Source: an uncultured Blautia sp. | GTDB lineage: Bacteria; Bacillota; Clostridia; Lachnospirales; Lachnospiraceae | Assembly (NCBI GenBank): GCA_900543715.1 | Contig: UQSX01000015.1 | Span: 1-55,582, forward strand | DNA: 55,582 nt | Direction of reading: 5' to 3' | Shown here: positions 12,309-22,344 of the stretch, piece after piece | How positions within the stretch are numbered: the first letter of the stretch is position 1 | Layout of the letters: each line of letters starts with the position of its first letter | Translations under genes and position numbers: made by a program | Notes under the pieces: generated by a model | The model's input: the letters and a program-made list of their open reading frames with translations, nothing else | Databases searched by the model: none | Told to the model about the DNA's origin: nothing

Positions 12309-13589
12309 TTGGGTATATTACTGACGAAAAGTACGATGCCTATCGTAAACTGGGTGGCGGAAGTCCTTGGCTGGCTTATGAACGGCATTTACAGCATCGG
12401 AGTCCATAATTTAGGTTTATGTATCATTATATTTACCATTATTATCTATGCGTTTATGACTCCTCTGCAGATCAAACAGCAGAAATTTTCAAAAATGAAT
12501 GCGGTTATGCAGCCGGAACTGCAGAAGATCCAGAAGAAATATAAGAATAAAAAAGATCAGGCTTCACAGATGAAGATGCAGGAAGAGACTATGGCTGTAT
12601 ATGAAAAATACGGTGTTTCTCCTACTGGAAGCTGTCTGCAGCTGTTGATACAGATGCCGATCTTCTTTGCGTTGTATCAGGTTATCATAAAGATTCCCGG
12701 ATATATCGGGGGAATCAAAGAAGTATTCAGCGACGCAGTAACCCATATCACTGACGTCAGCGGATATTCAGACATCATCAGCCAGTTTATAACCGATAAC
12801 GGTATCCGTACCTATAGCTGGGTACAGGGTCAGGAAGGAAACGCCAATCAGGTTATTGACTTTTTGTATAGTTTATCACCATCTCAGTGGGACAAATTAG
12901 CCGGTGTAGATCAATTCCAGGGATTTGCCGATGTGTTGGATAAGACAGCACAGACATTTCAGCCCATGCAGAATTTCCTGGGACTGAACATTGCAGATAC
13001 GCCATGGGCCCTGATCCAGGCCGGATGGTCTTCTCAGCAGTATCTGATGATCCTTGCGGCTGTACTTGTGCCGGTTATGGCATGGGCAACCCAGATGATC
13101 AACATGAAGCTGATGCCAACAGCTTCCACGAACAGCAGCGGAAATGGGACACAGTCTCAGATGGAAGCTACAATGAAAAGCATGAATATTTTTATGCCGC
13201 TCTTTACAGCATTTATCTGTTTTACATTCCCATTTGGTATCGGTATTTACTGGATCATCGGTGCTCTGGTGCGTACAGTACAGCAGCTTGTAATAAACAG
13301 ACATATCGACCGTATGGATATGGATGCCTTTATTCAGAAAAATAAAGAAAAAAGAGAAAAGAAGATGGCTAAGAAAGGGGTTACCTCTCAGAATATCAGC
13401 CAGCAGGCCAGAATGAATGTACGGAATATCGAAGAGCCAAAGAGAAAGACTATGGCCGAGAAAAGTGAATCTGTGAAAAATACCTCTGGATATGAATACA
13501 GAGTTCCTAAGACAAAACCGGGAAGTCTGGCGTCAAAGGCAAACATGGTGGCTGCGTTTGATGAGGAAAACAAAAGGAAAAAGAAGTAG
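12309..13589 (+). CDS. yidC: Membrane protein insertase YidC/OxaA
   Basis: 426 aa with a TTG start: AAGGAGG lies 8 nt upstream and no ATG is better placed. The 60KD_IMP core is visible: a first membrane segment (residues ~25-50), TPLQIKQQKFSKMNAVMQPE, and QMPIFFALYQVI, then three more hydrophobic segments. A long linker around residues 140-210 and a Lys/Arg-rich cytoplasmic tail (KNKEKREKKMAKKG) follow. The tail would contact ribosomes. It inserts proteins alone or with SecYEG. Confidence 0.96.
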   Translation: MGILLTKSTMPIVNWVAEVLGWLMNGIYSIGVHNLGLCIIIFTIIIYAFMTPLQIKQQKFSKMNAVMQPELQKIQKKYKNKKDQASQMKMQEETMAVYEKYGVSPTGSCLQLLIQMPIFFALYQVIIKIPGYIGGIKEVFSDAVTHITDVSGYSDIISQFITDNGIRTYSWVQGQEGNANQVIDFLYSLSPSQWDKLAGVDQFQGFADVLDKTAQTFQPMQNFLGLNIADTPWALIQAGWSSQQYLMILAAVLVPVMAWATQMINMKLMPTASTNSSGNGTQSQMEATMKSMNIFMPLFTAFICFTFPFGIGIYWIIGALVRTVQQLVINRHIDRMDMDAFIQKNKEKREKKMAKKGVTSQNISQQARMNVRNIEEPKRKTMAEKSESVKNTSGYEYRVPKTKPGSLASKANMVAAFDEENKRKKK

Positions 13590-13608
13590 AAGGTAAGGGG
13601 GAAGAGAA

Positions 13609-14499
13609 ATGGAATTCAGAGAATTCTCTGCAAAGACCGTGGATGAGGCCATTACAAAGGCCAGTATAGAGTATGAAACCTCCAGTGAAAACCTGGAAAT
13701 TCAGGTAGTCTCCCAAGGAAAGTCAGGCTTTTTCGGATTTGGTGCAAAGCCTGCCATTATAAGAGCTGCGAAGAAGGAAGTACCGGAAGAAACTGATAAG
13801 CCCGTAAAGAAACCCGCCCCGGCCAAGAAAGAAGAAAAGAAAACAGTAAAGCCTCAGTCTGTAAATGAAGAGAAAAAAGAGCAGAAGAGGGAAAGTAAAA
13901 AAGAAAACAGAAAAGAAATCAAGAAGGAAGCCCCTGTAAAGGTTCAGGAAAAGAACCAGGAAGCTGCTCCTGCAGATAAAGGAAGCGAGGAGAAGCCCCG
14001 GGAAGAGAGAAAGGTAACTTTAAGAACAGAGGAAGAAATTGCTCAGATCAAAGAGGATGCTGAGAAGTTTCTTACAGGCGTCTTCAAGGCAATGGAGCTT
14101 CAGGTTACTCTGAAAATGGAATATAAAAATGAGGAAGGCAACCTGAACATAGATTTTGAAGGCGAGGATATGGGTATTCTTATCGGAAAGAGAGGACAGA
14201 CACTGGACTCCCTTCAGTACCTTACCAGTCTTGTGGTAAACAAAGGAAGACAGGGATATATCCGGGTGAAGCTGGATACAGAGGATTACAGAAACCGGAG
14301 AAAAGAAACTCTGGAAAATCTGGCCAGAAGCATTGCCTATAAGGTAAGAAAGACTAGAAGACCGGTATCTCTGGAACCTATGAATCCTTATGAGAGAAGG
14401 ATCATCCATTCTGCTCTTCAGGGAAATCGTTTTGTGGAAACATACAGCGAGGGAAATGAACCTTATCGTCATGTAGTAGTAAAACTGAAAAACAGATAA
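13609..14499 (+). CDS. jag: RNA-binding protein Jag/KhpB
   Basis: 296 aa. An N-terminal Jag_N domain (MEFREFSAKTVDEAI ... GFFGFGAKPA) is followed by a very Lys/Glu-rich linker (about residues 55-150), a KH domain with LIGKRGQTLDSLQYL, and a C-terminal R3H domain with NPYERRIIH. The linker is long for the family and probably disordered. KhpB works with KhpA in post-transcriptional control affecting cell division in relatives. It is 19 bases after yidC, in the same operon. Confidence 0.95.
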   Translation: MEFREFSAKTVDEAITKASIEYETSSENLEIQVVSQGKSGFFGFGAKPAIIRAAKKEVPEETDKPVKKPAPAKKEEKKTVKPQSVNEEKKEQKRESKKENRKEIKKEAPVKVQEKNQEAAPADKGSEEKPREERKVTLRTEEEIAQIKEDAEKFLTGVFKAMELQVTLKMEYKNEEGNLNIDFEGEDMGILIGKRGQTLDSLQYLTSLVVNKGRQGYIRVKLDTEDYRNRRKETLENLARSIAYKVRKTRRPVSLEPMNPYERRIIHSALQGNRFVETYSEGNEPYRHVVVKLKNR

Positions 14500-14590
14500 T
14501 AAAGATTTGTCTATTCTAGGTGAAAGCGTGAATAAGAGAAGTTGCTCTGCGCTTTCACCTTTTTTCATTATCAAGGAAAGGAGAACCATT

Positions 14591-15964
14591 ATGGCAGATA
14601 CTATAGCGGCTATTGCCACAGCTTTGTCTGCATCAGGGATAGGGATCATAAGGATCAGCGGTCCTGAAAGCAGAAAGATCGCAGCCAGAGTATACCGGTC
14701 TAAGGGGGGGAGGAAAGATATAAGAGTAGTGCCTTCCCACACCATAAATTATGGATTTATCTATGACGGTGAAGAGACGATAGATGAGGTTCTGGTGATG
14801 GTCATGGACGGTCCCAGGAGCTACACAGGAGAAGATACAGTAGAAATTGACTGCCACGGCGGCGTTCTTGCAATGAGGAAGATCCTGGATACGGTGATCA
14901 AATATGGGGCCAGGCCGGCCCAGCCAGGAGAATTTACAAAAAGAGCCTTTTTAAATGGGAGGATCGATCTTTCACAGGCTGAAGCAGTCATTGATGTGAT
15001 CAATGCAAAAAATGAGTACGCCCTGAAGAGCTCAGTAAGCCAGCTTAAGGGAAATATTCAGAAAGCTATCCGAAAGATCAGAGAGGCCATTATCTACCAT
15101 ATTGCTTATATAGAGTCTGCTTTGGATGATCCGGAACATATTAGTATTGACGGATACGGCGAAACACTGTATAAAGAAGTTAGGAAACAGGAAGAGGAAA
15201 TCGATAGGCTTTTGATGAGTGTCAAAGAGGGAAAGCTGGTAAAAGAAGGGATAAAAACCGTAATCGTAGGAAAACCCAATGCAGGAAAGTCTTCTCTTTT
15301 GAATACGCTTTTAGGTGAGGAGAGGGCAATTGTTACGGATATTGCCGGTACTACCAGAGACATCCTGGAAGAGACCATTCTTCTCCATGGAATCTCTCTT
15401 AGGATCCTTGACACAGCAGGAATTCGGGATACGGAAGATGTGGTAGAAAAAATCGGAGTAGAAAAAGCCATTGATTCTGCCAGGGAAGCTGATCTGGTAC
15501 TTTTTGTGGTAGACTCCTCCATTCCCCTGGACGAAAATGACAGAGAGATCATGGAACTGTTAAATGACAAAAAGGCTATTGTGATCCTGAATAAAGCGGA
15601 TCTGGAGCAGGTTGTCACAGAAGAAGCGCTGGAGAATATCACTTCTCATCCAATTGTGTCGGTGTCTGCCAAGGAAGAACAGGGGATCGACCTTCTGGAA
15701 GATCAGATAAAAGAACTGTTTTTCCGGGGAGAACTGGCTTTTAACGATGAGATCTATATTACCAATGCCCGACATAAAGCAGCTCTGGAAGAGGCCAGAA
15801 AAAGCCTGGAAATGGTAGAGAACAGCATTGAAATGGGAATGCCGGAGGACTTTTTCTCCATAGATCTGATGAACGCCTATGAGGCCCTGGGCAGCATTAT
15901 CGGTGAAGCTGTGGGAGAAGATCTGGTGAATGAGATCTTTTCCAAATTCTGCACTGGAAAATAA
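14591..15964 (+). CDS. mnmE: tRNA modification GTPase MnmE
   Basis: 457 aa. The start at [13 protein letters not shown] has SD AAAGGAG 7 nt upstream; the open frame upstream (from 14507) is unrelated. The G domain shows [28 protein letters not shown] and NKAD. The protein ends FCTGK, the FC(I/V)GK motif with the essential Cys. With MnmG it installs the 5-carboxymethylaminomethyl group on U34 of certain tRNAs. A small hairpin with poly-T (14517-14566) lies between jag and mnmE. Confidence 0.96.
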   Translation: MADTIAAIATALSASGIGIIRISGPESRKIAARVYRSKGGRKDIRVVPSHTINYGFIYDGEETIDEVLVMVMDGPRSYTGEDTVEIDCHGGVLAMRKILDTVIKYGARPAQPGEFTKRAFLNGRIDLSQAEAVIDVINAKNEYALKSSVSQLKGNIQKAIRKIREAIIYHIAYIESALDDPEHISIDGYGETLYKEVRKQEEEIDRLLMSVKEGKLVKEGIKTVIVGKPNAGKSSLLNTLLGEERAIVTDIAGTTRDILEETILLHGISLRILDTAGIRDTEDVVEKIGVEKAIDSAREADLVLFVVDSSIPLDENDREIMELLNDKKAIVILNKADLEQVVTEEALENITSHPIVSVSAKEEQGIDLLEDQIKELFFRGELAFNDEIYITNARHKAALEEARKSLEMVENSIEMGMPEDFFSIDLMNAYEALGSIIGEAVGEDLVNEIFSKFCTGK

Positions 15965-15969
15965 GAAAG

Positions 15970-15978
15970 TTATCCACA
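15970..15978 (+). promoter_or_regulatory. Perfect DnaA box in the mnmE-mnmG gap
   Basis: TTATCCACA lies 5 bases after the mnmE stop, with a half-matching TGTGGATTT at about 16024. The consensus is exact. It is 4.6 kb from oriC. Whether it is a regulatory or titration site, or chance, cannot be told from the sequence. Confidence 0.45.
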
Positions 15979-16092
15979 AAACTCGTAAAAAATGTGTGTA
16001 TCTTCCACAATTCATACTTAAAATGTGGATTTAGCGGTCCCGCTGTCTGCGGGATGAAAAGAATATCAGAACAGAGAAAGGATTCAGGGAAA

Positions 16093-17994
16093 ATGAAAGT
16101 ACTGGAAGAAAATTATGATATCGCGGTGGTAGGCGCAGGCCATGCAGGCTGCGAGGCGGCGCTGGCCTGTGCGAGACTGGGGCTGGAGACGATCATGTTT
16201 ACTGTCAGTGTGGACAGTATTGCGCTTATGCCCTGTAATCCCAATATAGGAGGAAGCTCCAAAGGCCATCTGGTACGAGAAGTAGATGCCTTAGGCGGAG
16301 AGATGGGGAAAAACATTGACAAAACCTTTATACAGTCCAAGATGCTCAATGTATCCAAAGGACCGGCGGTCCATTCTCTCAGGGCTCAGGCAGACAAGCA
16401 TGCTTACACGGAGGAGATGAGACGGACTTTAGAGAATACGGAGCATCTCACGATACGGCAGGCGGAGGTAACAGAGCTTATAGCAGAAGACGGCGTCATG
16501 AAGGGGGTTAAGACATATTCAGGAGCTGTGTATCATACAAAAGCGGTGGTCCTCTGCACAGGAACCTATTTAAAGGCCAGATGTATTTATGGAGATGTAA
16601 GCAATTATACAGGACCGAACGGCCTTCAGGCGGCTAATTACCTTACGGAATCTCTGAAAAATCTGGGAATTGAGATGTATCGGTTTAAGACAGGTACTCC
16701 TGCCCGTATTGATAAAAGAAGCATTGATTTTTCAAAAATGGAAGAGCAGTTTGGAGACGAGAGAGTAGTTCCTTTTTCCTTTTCCACAGACCCGGAGGAT
16801 GTACAGATTGACCAGATTTCCTGCTGGCTTACTTATACCAATGAGAAAACCCATGAGATCATCAGGGAAAATCTGGACCGTTCCCCTTTATATTCCGGCA
16901 TGATCGAGGGAACCGGCCCCCGTTATTGTCCTTCTATTGAAGATAAAGTGGTTAAATTTGCGGACAAGAACCGGCATCAGGTATTTATAGAGCCGGAAGG
17001 CCTGTATACCAATGAGATGTATATCGGAGGTATGTCAAGTTCTCTTCCTGAGGATGTCCAGTATGCTATGTACCGTTCTGTGGCCGGTCTGGAAAATGCG
17101 AAGATCGTACGGAATGCCTATGCCATAGAATATGACTGCATTAACGCCAATCAGCTTTATCCTACTCTGGAGTTTAAAAAGATCAGGGGACTGTTTTCCG
17201 GGGGACAGTTTAACGGAAGTTCCGGATATGAGGAAGCAGCGGCTCAAGGCCTGGTGGCAGGGATTAATGCAGCTATGGAAGTGTTAGGCAAAGAAATGCT
17301 TATCCTGGACAGGTCAGAATCCTATATTGGAGTTTTGATCGATGATCTTGTGACCAAGGAGAATCATGAGCCTTACCGTATGATGACCAGCCGGGCAGAA
17401 TACAGACTTCTCCTTCGGCAGGATAATGCAGATCTGAGACTGCGGGAAAAGGGGTATAAAGCAGGACTGGTGACCAGGGAACAGTATGAGTATGTACTCT
17501 GGAAAAAAGAGAAGATACAGGAAGAGAAGGAGAGAATGGAGCATGTTCATGTAGGGGCGGTTCCGGAAGTTCAGGAACTTCTGCAGGAGCATGGAAGCAC
17601 TTTATTAAAGAATGGTATTTCTCTGGCTGATCTGATCAGAAGACCAGAGCTGTCCTATGATATTGTGGCGCCTCTGGATAAGAACCGTCCGGAGCTTCCC
17701 CAGGATGTCCGGGATCAGGTAAATATTAACATTAAGTATGAAGGTTATATAAAGAGACAGGAAAAGCAGGTGGAAGGATTTAAGAAGCTGGAGAAGAAAA
17801 AACTTCCGGAAGATCTGGACTACAGCCAGATCAGCGGCCTGCGTATAGAGGCGAGACAGAAGCTGGAGCAGTTTCAGCCGGTTTCCATAGGCCAGGCTTC
17901 CAGGATCGCAGGAGTCTCTCCGGCGGATATATCGGTGCTTCTGGTATATATGGAAACTTACAGAAGAACAGCAGGTAAAGGAGAACAAGCATGA
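16093..17994 (+). CDS. mnmG: tRNA U34 carboxymethyltransferase FAD subunit MnmG (GidA)
   Basis: 633 aa, the family's length. The FAD-binding [17 protein letters not shown] motif begins at residue 13. Conserved blocks [26 protein letters not shown] and [17 protein letters not shown] are present. The chosen ATG gives the canonical [14 protein letters not shown]; 33 upstream codons are open but unlike the family. It is the partner of MnmE, 128 bases upstream. Its last four bases overlap rsmG (ATGA). Confidence 0.97.
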   Translation: MKVLEENYDIAVVGAGHAGCEAALACARLGLETIMFTVSVDSIALMPCNPNIGGSSKGHLVREVDALGGEMGKNIDKTFIQSKMLNVSKGPAVHSLRAQADKHAYTEEMRRTLENTEHLTIRQAEVTELIAEDGVMKGVKTYSGAVYHTKAVVLCTGTYLKARCIYGDVSNYTGPNGLQAANYLTESLKNLGIEMYRFKTGTPARIDKRSIDFSKMEEQFGDERVVPFSFSTDPEDVQIDQISCWLTYTNEKTHEIIRENLDRSPLYSGMIEGTGPRYCPSIEDKVVKFADKNRHQVFIEPEGLYTNEMYIGGMSSSLPEDVQYAMYRSVAGLENAKIVRNAYAIEYDCINANQLYPTLEFKKIRGLFSGGQFNGSSGYEEAAAQGLVAGINAAMEVLGKEMLILDRSESYIGVLIDDLVTKENHEPYRMMTSRAEYRLLLRQDNADLRLREKGYKAGLVTREQYEYVLWKKEKIQEEKERMEHVHVGAVPEVQELLQEHGSTLLKNGISLADLIRRPELSYDIVAPLDKNRPELPQDVRDQVNINIKYEGYIKRQEKQVEGFKKLEKKKLPEDLDYSQISGLRIEARQKLEQFQPVSIGQASRIAGVSPADISVLLVYMETYRRTAGKGEQA

Positions 17995-18713
17995 ACTACG
18001 ATATGAGGATCTTAAGAGAGGGAGCCGGGGAATACGGCATTACTCTTACAGACAGGCAGGAAGAGCAGTTTATCCGGTATTATGAGCTGCTGATACAGTG
18101 GAATCAGGTTATGAACCTGACCGGTATCACAGAATTTGATCAGGTGCTTCTTAAACACTTTGCAGACAGCCTGTCTATAGCCGGAAGTCTGGACATGGAG
18201 AAGATCCATACCTGCATTGATGTGGGAACAGGAGCCGGATTTCCGGGAATTCCGCTGAAAATAGCTTTTCCCCATCTGAAGGTAACCCTTCTGGATTCTT
18301 TGAATAAAAGGCTGAATTTCTTAAATGAAGTTATCCGGGAACTGGGGCTTGAGGACATTGAGACTGTCCATTTAAGAGCAGAAGAAGGGGGAAAAAAGCC
18401 TCAGTTCAGGGAAAAATATGACCTTAGTGTATCCAGGGCGGTTTCCAGGCTGGCGGTACTGTGTGAATACTGTATGCCTTATGTAAAAATAGGAGGGTAC
18501 TTTGTTTCCTATAAGGCCGGTCAGGCGGAGGAAGAGATCAGCGAGGGGAAAAAATCCATTTCTATTTTGGGTGGAAAATTGGAGAAGGCCCAGAGTTTCC
18601 GGCTCTGCAGGACAGATATGGACAGAACTCTTGTAGTCATAAAGAAAGTAAAAGAAACTCCGAAAAAATATCCCCGAAAACCGGGGACTCCGGCAAAGGA
18701 ACCATTGATCTAG
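17991..18713 (+). CDS. rsmG: 16S rRNA (guanine527-N7) methyltransferase RsmG (GidB)
   Basis: 240 aa. The SAM-binding motif is [18 protein letters not shown] (near residue 75), preceded by KHFADSL and followed by [10 protein letters not shown]; the tail [13 protein letters not shown] is typical. It methylates G527 of 16S rRNA. The ATGA overlap with mnmG shows translational coupling. It ends the conserved origin-proximal operon. Confidence 0.97.
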   Translation: MNYDMRILREGAGEYGITLTDRQEEQFIRYYELLIQWNQVMNLTGITEFDQVLLKHFADSLSIAGSLDMEKIHTCIDVGTGAGFPGIPLKIAFPHLKVTLLDSLNKRLNFLNEVIRELGLEDIETVHLRAEEGGKKPQFREKYDLSVSRAVSRLAVLCEYCMPYVKIGGYFVSYKAGQAEEEISEGKKSISILGGKLEKAQSFRLCRTDMDRTLVVIKKVKETPKKYPRKPGTPAKEPLI

Positions 18714-18736
18714 CATGTAAAAAGAGGAGGTATTTT

Positions 18737-20125
18737 ATGGCAAAATACAAATGTAATGTGTGTGGGTATGTTTTTGACGAAGAGGAGCAGAAGATTCCGT
18801 TTTCAGAGCTGAAGGAATGTCCGGTATGTCATCAGCCGGCTTCTGCTTTTTCCATCTATGAGGAGATAAAGCAGGTTAAGAGAGAAGAAAAGAAGGAAGA
18901 AAGCCTGGAGTATCCCAGAGAATTTGCCAGAGAAGATGAAAGCTGCAGGTATATGAAAGAAATCCATGAAATGGCAGTTACGGGAAAAAGCATCCATGCG
19001 GCCATGGGAACCAGACTTCCCATGCCTTCCTGGGATGAGATACTGATCCTGGGAGCACAGCTTGACCCTATGCCTTTAGCAGAGGATTCTCAGGTGAATA
19101 CTGGGACAATTATCGGAAAACATGCGAAGAAACCTCTGATCCTGGAAAATCCGGTATATATCTCCCATATGTCTTTCGGAGCTTTGTCAAAGGAAGCGAA
19201 GATTGCTCTGGCCAAAGGCTCTGCCCTGGGAAAGAGTGCCATGTGTTCGGGAGAGGGAGGAATCCTGCCGGAAGAAATGGCGGCGGCAGATAAATACATA
19301 TTTGAGTATGTGGGAAATCTTTACAGTGTTACTCCGGAAAACCTTCGGAATGCAGACGCAATTGAAATTAAGATCGGTCAGGGCACGAAGCCTGGAATGG
19401 GAGGACACCTTCCAGGTGAAAAAGTAACAGAGGAAATAGCAAGGGTGCGGAATAAGCCTGTAGGGCAGGAAATAACGGCTCCTTCCAGATTTCCGGGGAT
19501 AAATACGAAAGAGGACTTAAAAAGCCTTGTAGCCCAGCTTAAAATGGCTTCAGAAGGCCGGCCGGTAGGAGTAAAGATCGCAGCAGGAAGAATCGAAAAG
19601 GATCTGGCATTCTGTGTTTATGCAGAGCCTGATTTTATTACCATAGACGGAAGAGGAGGGGCTACAGGATCGTCTCCTTTGATGCTGCGGGATTCTGCCA
19701 GCGTCCCTACCATATATGCACTTTACAGGGCCAGAAAATATCTGGACAGTATAGGATCAGATATCAGTCTGATCATTACAGGAGGTCTTAGGGTATCCTC
19801 AGACTTTGCAAAAGCTATTGCTATGGGAGCAGATGCCGTAGCCATAGCTTCCGGAGCGCTGATGGCCCTGGGATGTCAGCAGTACCGGATCTGCGGCACC
19901 GGCATGTGTCCCGTAGGCGTAGCTACCCAGGATCCGGAGCTGAGGGCCAGATTAAAAGGAGAAGCCGGAGCAAGGAGAGTAGGGAACTTCCTGAACGCAA
20001 CCCTGGAAGAGCTGAAAATGTTCGCCAGGATCACCGGCCATGAAAACCTCCATGACCTGTCCGTAGATGATCTGTGCACCATCAGCCGGGAAATAAGCGA
20101 ACACACAAACATTCCTCATGCTTAA
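18737..20125 (+). CDS. Rubredoxin-like domain fused to glutamate-synthase FMN domain (archaeal GltB-type)
   Basis: 462 aa. Residues 1-45 form a rubredoxin-like knuckle (CNVCGY ... CPVCHQ), binding iron or zinc. Residues ~90-460 are the glutamate synthase central FMN domain: SHMSFGALSKEAKIALA, IKIGQGTKPGMGGHLPGEK, DGRGGATGSSP and ITGGLRVSSD. The cluster motif C-x5-C-x4-C (CQQYRICGTGMC) would hold a 3Fe-4S cluster. No amidotransferase domain and no GltD partner are nearby, so ammonia or another donor, or another amination or redox role, is possible. It has its own SD (AGAGGAGG), 23 bases past rsmG. Confidence 0.88.
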   Translation: MAKYKCNVCGYVFDEEEQKIPFSELKECPVCHQPASAFSIYEEIKQVKREEKKEESLEYPREFAREDESCRYMKEIHEMAVTGKSIHAAMGTRLPMPSWDEILILGAQLDPMPLAEDSQVNTGTIIGKHAKKPLILENPVYISHMSFGALSKEAKIALAKGSALGKSAMCSGEGGILPEEMAAADKYIFEYVGNLYSVTPENLRNADAIEIKIGQGTKPGMGGHLPGEKVTEEIARVRNKPVGQEITAPSRFPGINTKEDLKSLVAQLKMASEGRPVGVKIAAGRIEKDLAFCVYAEPDFITIDGRGGATGSSPLMLRDSASVPTIYALYRARKYLDSIGSDISLIITGGLRVSSDFAKAIAMGADAVAIASGALMALGCQQYRICGTGMCPVGVATQDPELRARLKGEAGARRVGNFLNATLEELKMFARITGHENLHDLSVDDLCTISREISEHTNIPHA

Positions 20126-20169
20126 AACCCATAGCTGTGAAGCAAAAAACTTCCCCAGTAAACAAAACA

Positions 20170-20323
20170 GGGAACTGCTTCATAACCTATCAAAAGAATA
20201 GAGAGGGCCGCTTTATGCGAATTTGTCGAGCATGCTCTGAGACTACAGGCTCAGAGCAGCGCAGACTGAGCAAGAAAGCAGCCCTCTCTATTCTTTTATA
20301 GAAGAATTATAGAAGCAGTTCCC
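20170..20323. repeat. 154-nt nested foldback element
   Basis: The 318-base gap 20126-20443 holds a near-perfect long hairpin. The outer arms GGGAACTGCTTC / GAAGCAGTTCCC (20170-20181, 20312-20323) close over ATAA/TTAT. A 17-bp perfect stem AAAAGAATAGAGAGGGC / GCCCTCTCTATTCTTTT (20192-20208, 20281-20297) comes next, then CGCTTT/AAAGCAG with one mismatch and an inner hairpin GCTCTGAG/CTCAGAGC. No T tract follows, so a simple terminator does not explain it. It contains no gene. A related arm appears at 36637-36720. Confidence 0.85.
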
Positions 20324-20443
20324 GTCCAAATCTTTCATAACAAGTCTTTCTGTTTCACAGAAAAATCACATTCTAATCTAATTTTTATCACATTTTTCCC
20401 ATAAAATAAAACAGTCAAAAAAGCTTAACAAGGAGGGAGTATC

Positions 20444-21445
20444 TTGATTGAAGTAAGGAATCTTGTAAAAAAGTACGGAGATCATGTGGCTGTGGACCAT
20501 TTGAATTTTACCGTGGAAAAAGGTAAGATTTACGGTTTTCTGGGACCAAACGGCGCCGGAAAAACCACGACTATGAATATGATCACCGGATATATTGCAT
20601 CCACAGAGGGGGATATTCTTATTGACGGGCATAACATTCTGGAGGAACCTGAAGAGGCAAAAAAGAAGATCGGCTATCTTCCCGAACTGCCTCCTCTGTA
20701 TCAGGATATGACAGCAAAGGAATACCTGGAGTTTGCTGCAGAGCTGAAGGGAATTCCAAAAGAGAAACGACAGGGAAATATTAATGGAGTTATGTTAACT
20801 ACAAAGATTCAGAATGTGAAAAACAGATTGATCAAAAACCTGTCTAAAGGATATAAGCAGAGGGTAGGACTTGCTCAGGCCCTTCTGGGATATCCGGAAA
20901 TTATCATACTGGATGAACCTACTGTGGGCCTGGATCCCAAGCAGATCATAGAGATCAGAGACCTGATAAAAAGTCTTGGAAAAAATCATACAGTGATCCT
21001 CAGCTCTCATATTTTGTCAGAGGTCAGCGCAGTCTGCGATTATGTATTGATCATTGACAAAGGAAAGCTGGTGGCCAGTGACTCTCCGGAAAATCTGAGC
21101 CGTGTGATGTCCGGGGCAAATTCTCTGGAAATGACTATAAAAGGAAAAGAAGGGGAGATACGAAAGGCCCTGGATCTGGTAGAAAATATTGAAGATTTGG
21201 TTTACCATAATTCTATTATTCCCGGAGCCTGTGATTTTACGGTAAAAATTTCAGGGGAAGTGGATATGAGAGAAAATATTTTCTTTGCCCTTGCAGAGGC
21301 CAAATGCCCTATCTTAAAAATGCAGTCATCAAATATGTCTTTGGAGGAAGTATTCCTGAAGCTTACCGATGACAGAAATCAGATATCTCTGCCAAAAAAA
21401 GAGAAAATATTTGAAGAGGAAAGCAAAGAGGAAGGAGAAGAATAA
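20444..21445 (+). CDS. ABC transporter ATP-binding protein, Gld-like
   Basis: 333 aa with a TTG start and AAGGAGG 7 nt upstream. Walker A is GPNGAGKTTTMN (residues ~35-46), the signature is LSKGYKQRVGLAQALLG, and Walker B is IIILDEPTVGLDP. The C-terminal ~90 residues are an added domain seen in ABC-2 type ATPases such as GldA and NatA. It powers the permease encoded 2 bases downstream. First gene of a four-gene operon running to 25351. The substrate is not known. Confidence 0.92.
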   Translation: MIEVRNLVKKYGDHVAVDHLNFTVEKGKIYGFLGPNGAGKTTTMNMITGYIASTEGDILIDGHNILEEPEEAKKKIGYLPELPPLYQDMTAKEYLEFAAELKGIPKEKRQGNINGVMLTTKIQNVKNRLIKNLSKGYKQRVGLAQALLGYPEIIILDEPTVGLDPKQIIEIRDLIKSLGKNHTVILSSHILSEVSAVCDYVLIIDKGKLVASDSPENLSRVMSGANSLEMTIKGKEGEIRKALDLVENIEDLVYHNSIIPGACDFTVKISGEVDMRENIFFALAEAKCPILKMQSSNMSLEEVFLKLTDDRNQISLPKKEKIFEEESKEEGEE

Positions 21446-21447
21446 CC

Positions 21448-22311
21448 ATGCTGGCAGTATATAAAAAAGAATTGAGAAGTTACCTTACTTCTATGATCGG
21501 ATATGTATTTATTGCTTTTATCTTGCTGATACTGGGAATTTATTTTACAGCTTATAACCTGCAGTATGCAAGCCCGGATTTCGGTGCTATGCTCAGTGCA
21601 GTGACCTTCCTGTTTCTGGTCATCACGCCGGTGCTCACCATGAGGATACTTTCTGAGGAAAAGAAGAATAAGACAGATCAGCTTTTGCTGACATCCCCTG
21701 TGCCGGTGTGGAAAATTATTATGGGAAAATATCTCAGTATGATAACGATCTATCTGATCCCTATAGTGATAGCAGGCTGTTATCCTTTTATTATGGGAAG
21801 ATATGGGACGGTTTCCTATACCGCTACCTATACGGCCGTGTTCGGGTTTTTCCTTTTAGGATGCGCCCAGATCGCGGTGGGACTTTTTTTATCCTCTGTG
21901 ACAGAGAGCCAGATCATTGCGGCGGTGATCACTTTTGGAGCGCTCTTCTGCAGTTATGTAATGGATGGAATATCCACTTTCTTTTCCAGTACATCGACAG
22001 CTTCCTTTGTTGCCTTCCTGGTAATTTCTGTACTCATTGCCCTGGTGGTATACCAGATGACAAAGGATATGATCCTGTCTTCCGTACTGGGAATTATACT
22101 GATCGCAGTAAATATAGTGCTGTATATTGTAAAGTCTTCTTTTTATGAAGGGCTGATACAAAAGCTGCTGGATCTTCTGGCAATAGCGAATCAGTTTGAT
22201 AATTTTGTCGGCGGTATTTTAGATGTTTCAGGACTTCTCTATATGTTGTCTGTTATCTGCATTTTTGTATTTCTGACAATTCAGAGTATACAAAAACGGC
22301 GTTGGAGCTAA
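21448..22311 (+). CDS. ABC-2 type permease, GldF-like
   Basis: 287 aa with six hydrophobic segments, the first at residues ~15-40 and the last at 255-280. LTMRILSEEKKNKTDQLLLTSPV (in part here: RILSEEKKNKTDQLLLTSP) is the cytoplasmic loop typical of the ABC-2/GldF family. It forms the membrane channel for the ATPase directly upstream (2-base gap) and is followed by a GldG-like protein 33 bases on. Confidence 0.9.
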   Translation: MLAVYKKELRSYLTSMIGYVFIAFILLILGIYFTAYNLQYASPDFGAMLSAVTFLFLVITPVLTMRILSEEKKNKTDQLLLTSPVPVWKIIMGKYLSMITIYLIPIVIAGCYPFIMGRYGTVSYTATYTAVFGFFLLGCAQIAVGLFLSSVTESQIIAAVITFGALFCSYVMDGISTFFSSTSTASFVAFLVISVLIALVVYQMTKDMILSSVLGIILIAVNIVLYIVKSSFYEGLIQKLLDLLAIANQFDNFVGGILDVSGLLYMLSVICIFVFLTIQSIQKRRWS

Positions 22312-22344
22312 AATCTGATTTTTAGTAGGAAAGGAGATGCAGAT

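Noticed and set aside
14507..14590. N-terminal extension of mnmE
   Set aside because: It includes a hairpin with a T run and the SD; the family begins at MADTIAA.
14020..14745. 241-codon minus-strand open frame across jag and mnmE
   Set aside because: It lies antisense to two certain genes and has no own SD or recognisable domain.
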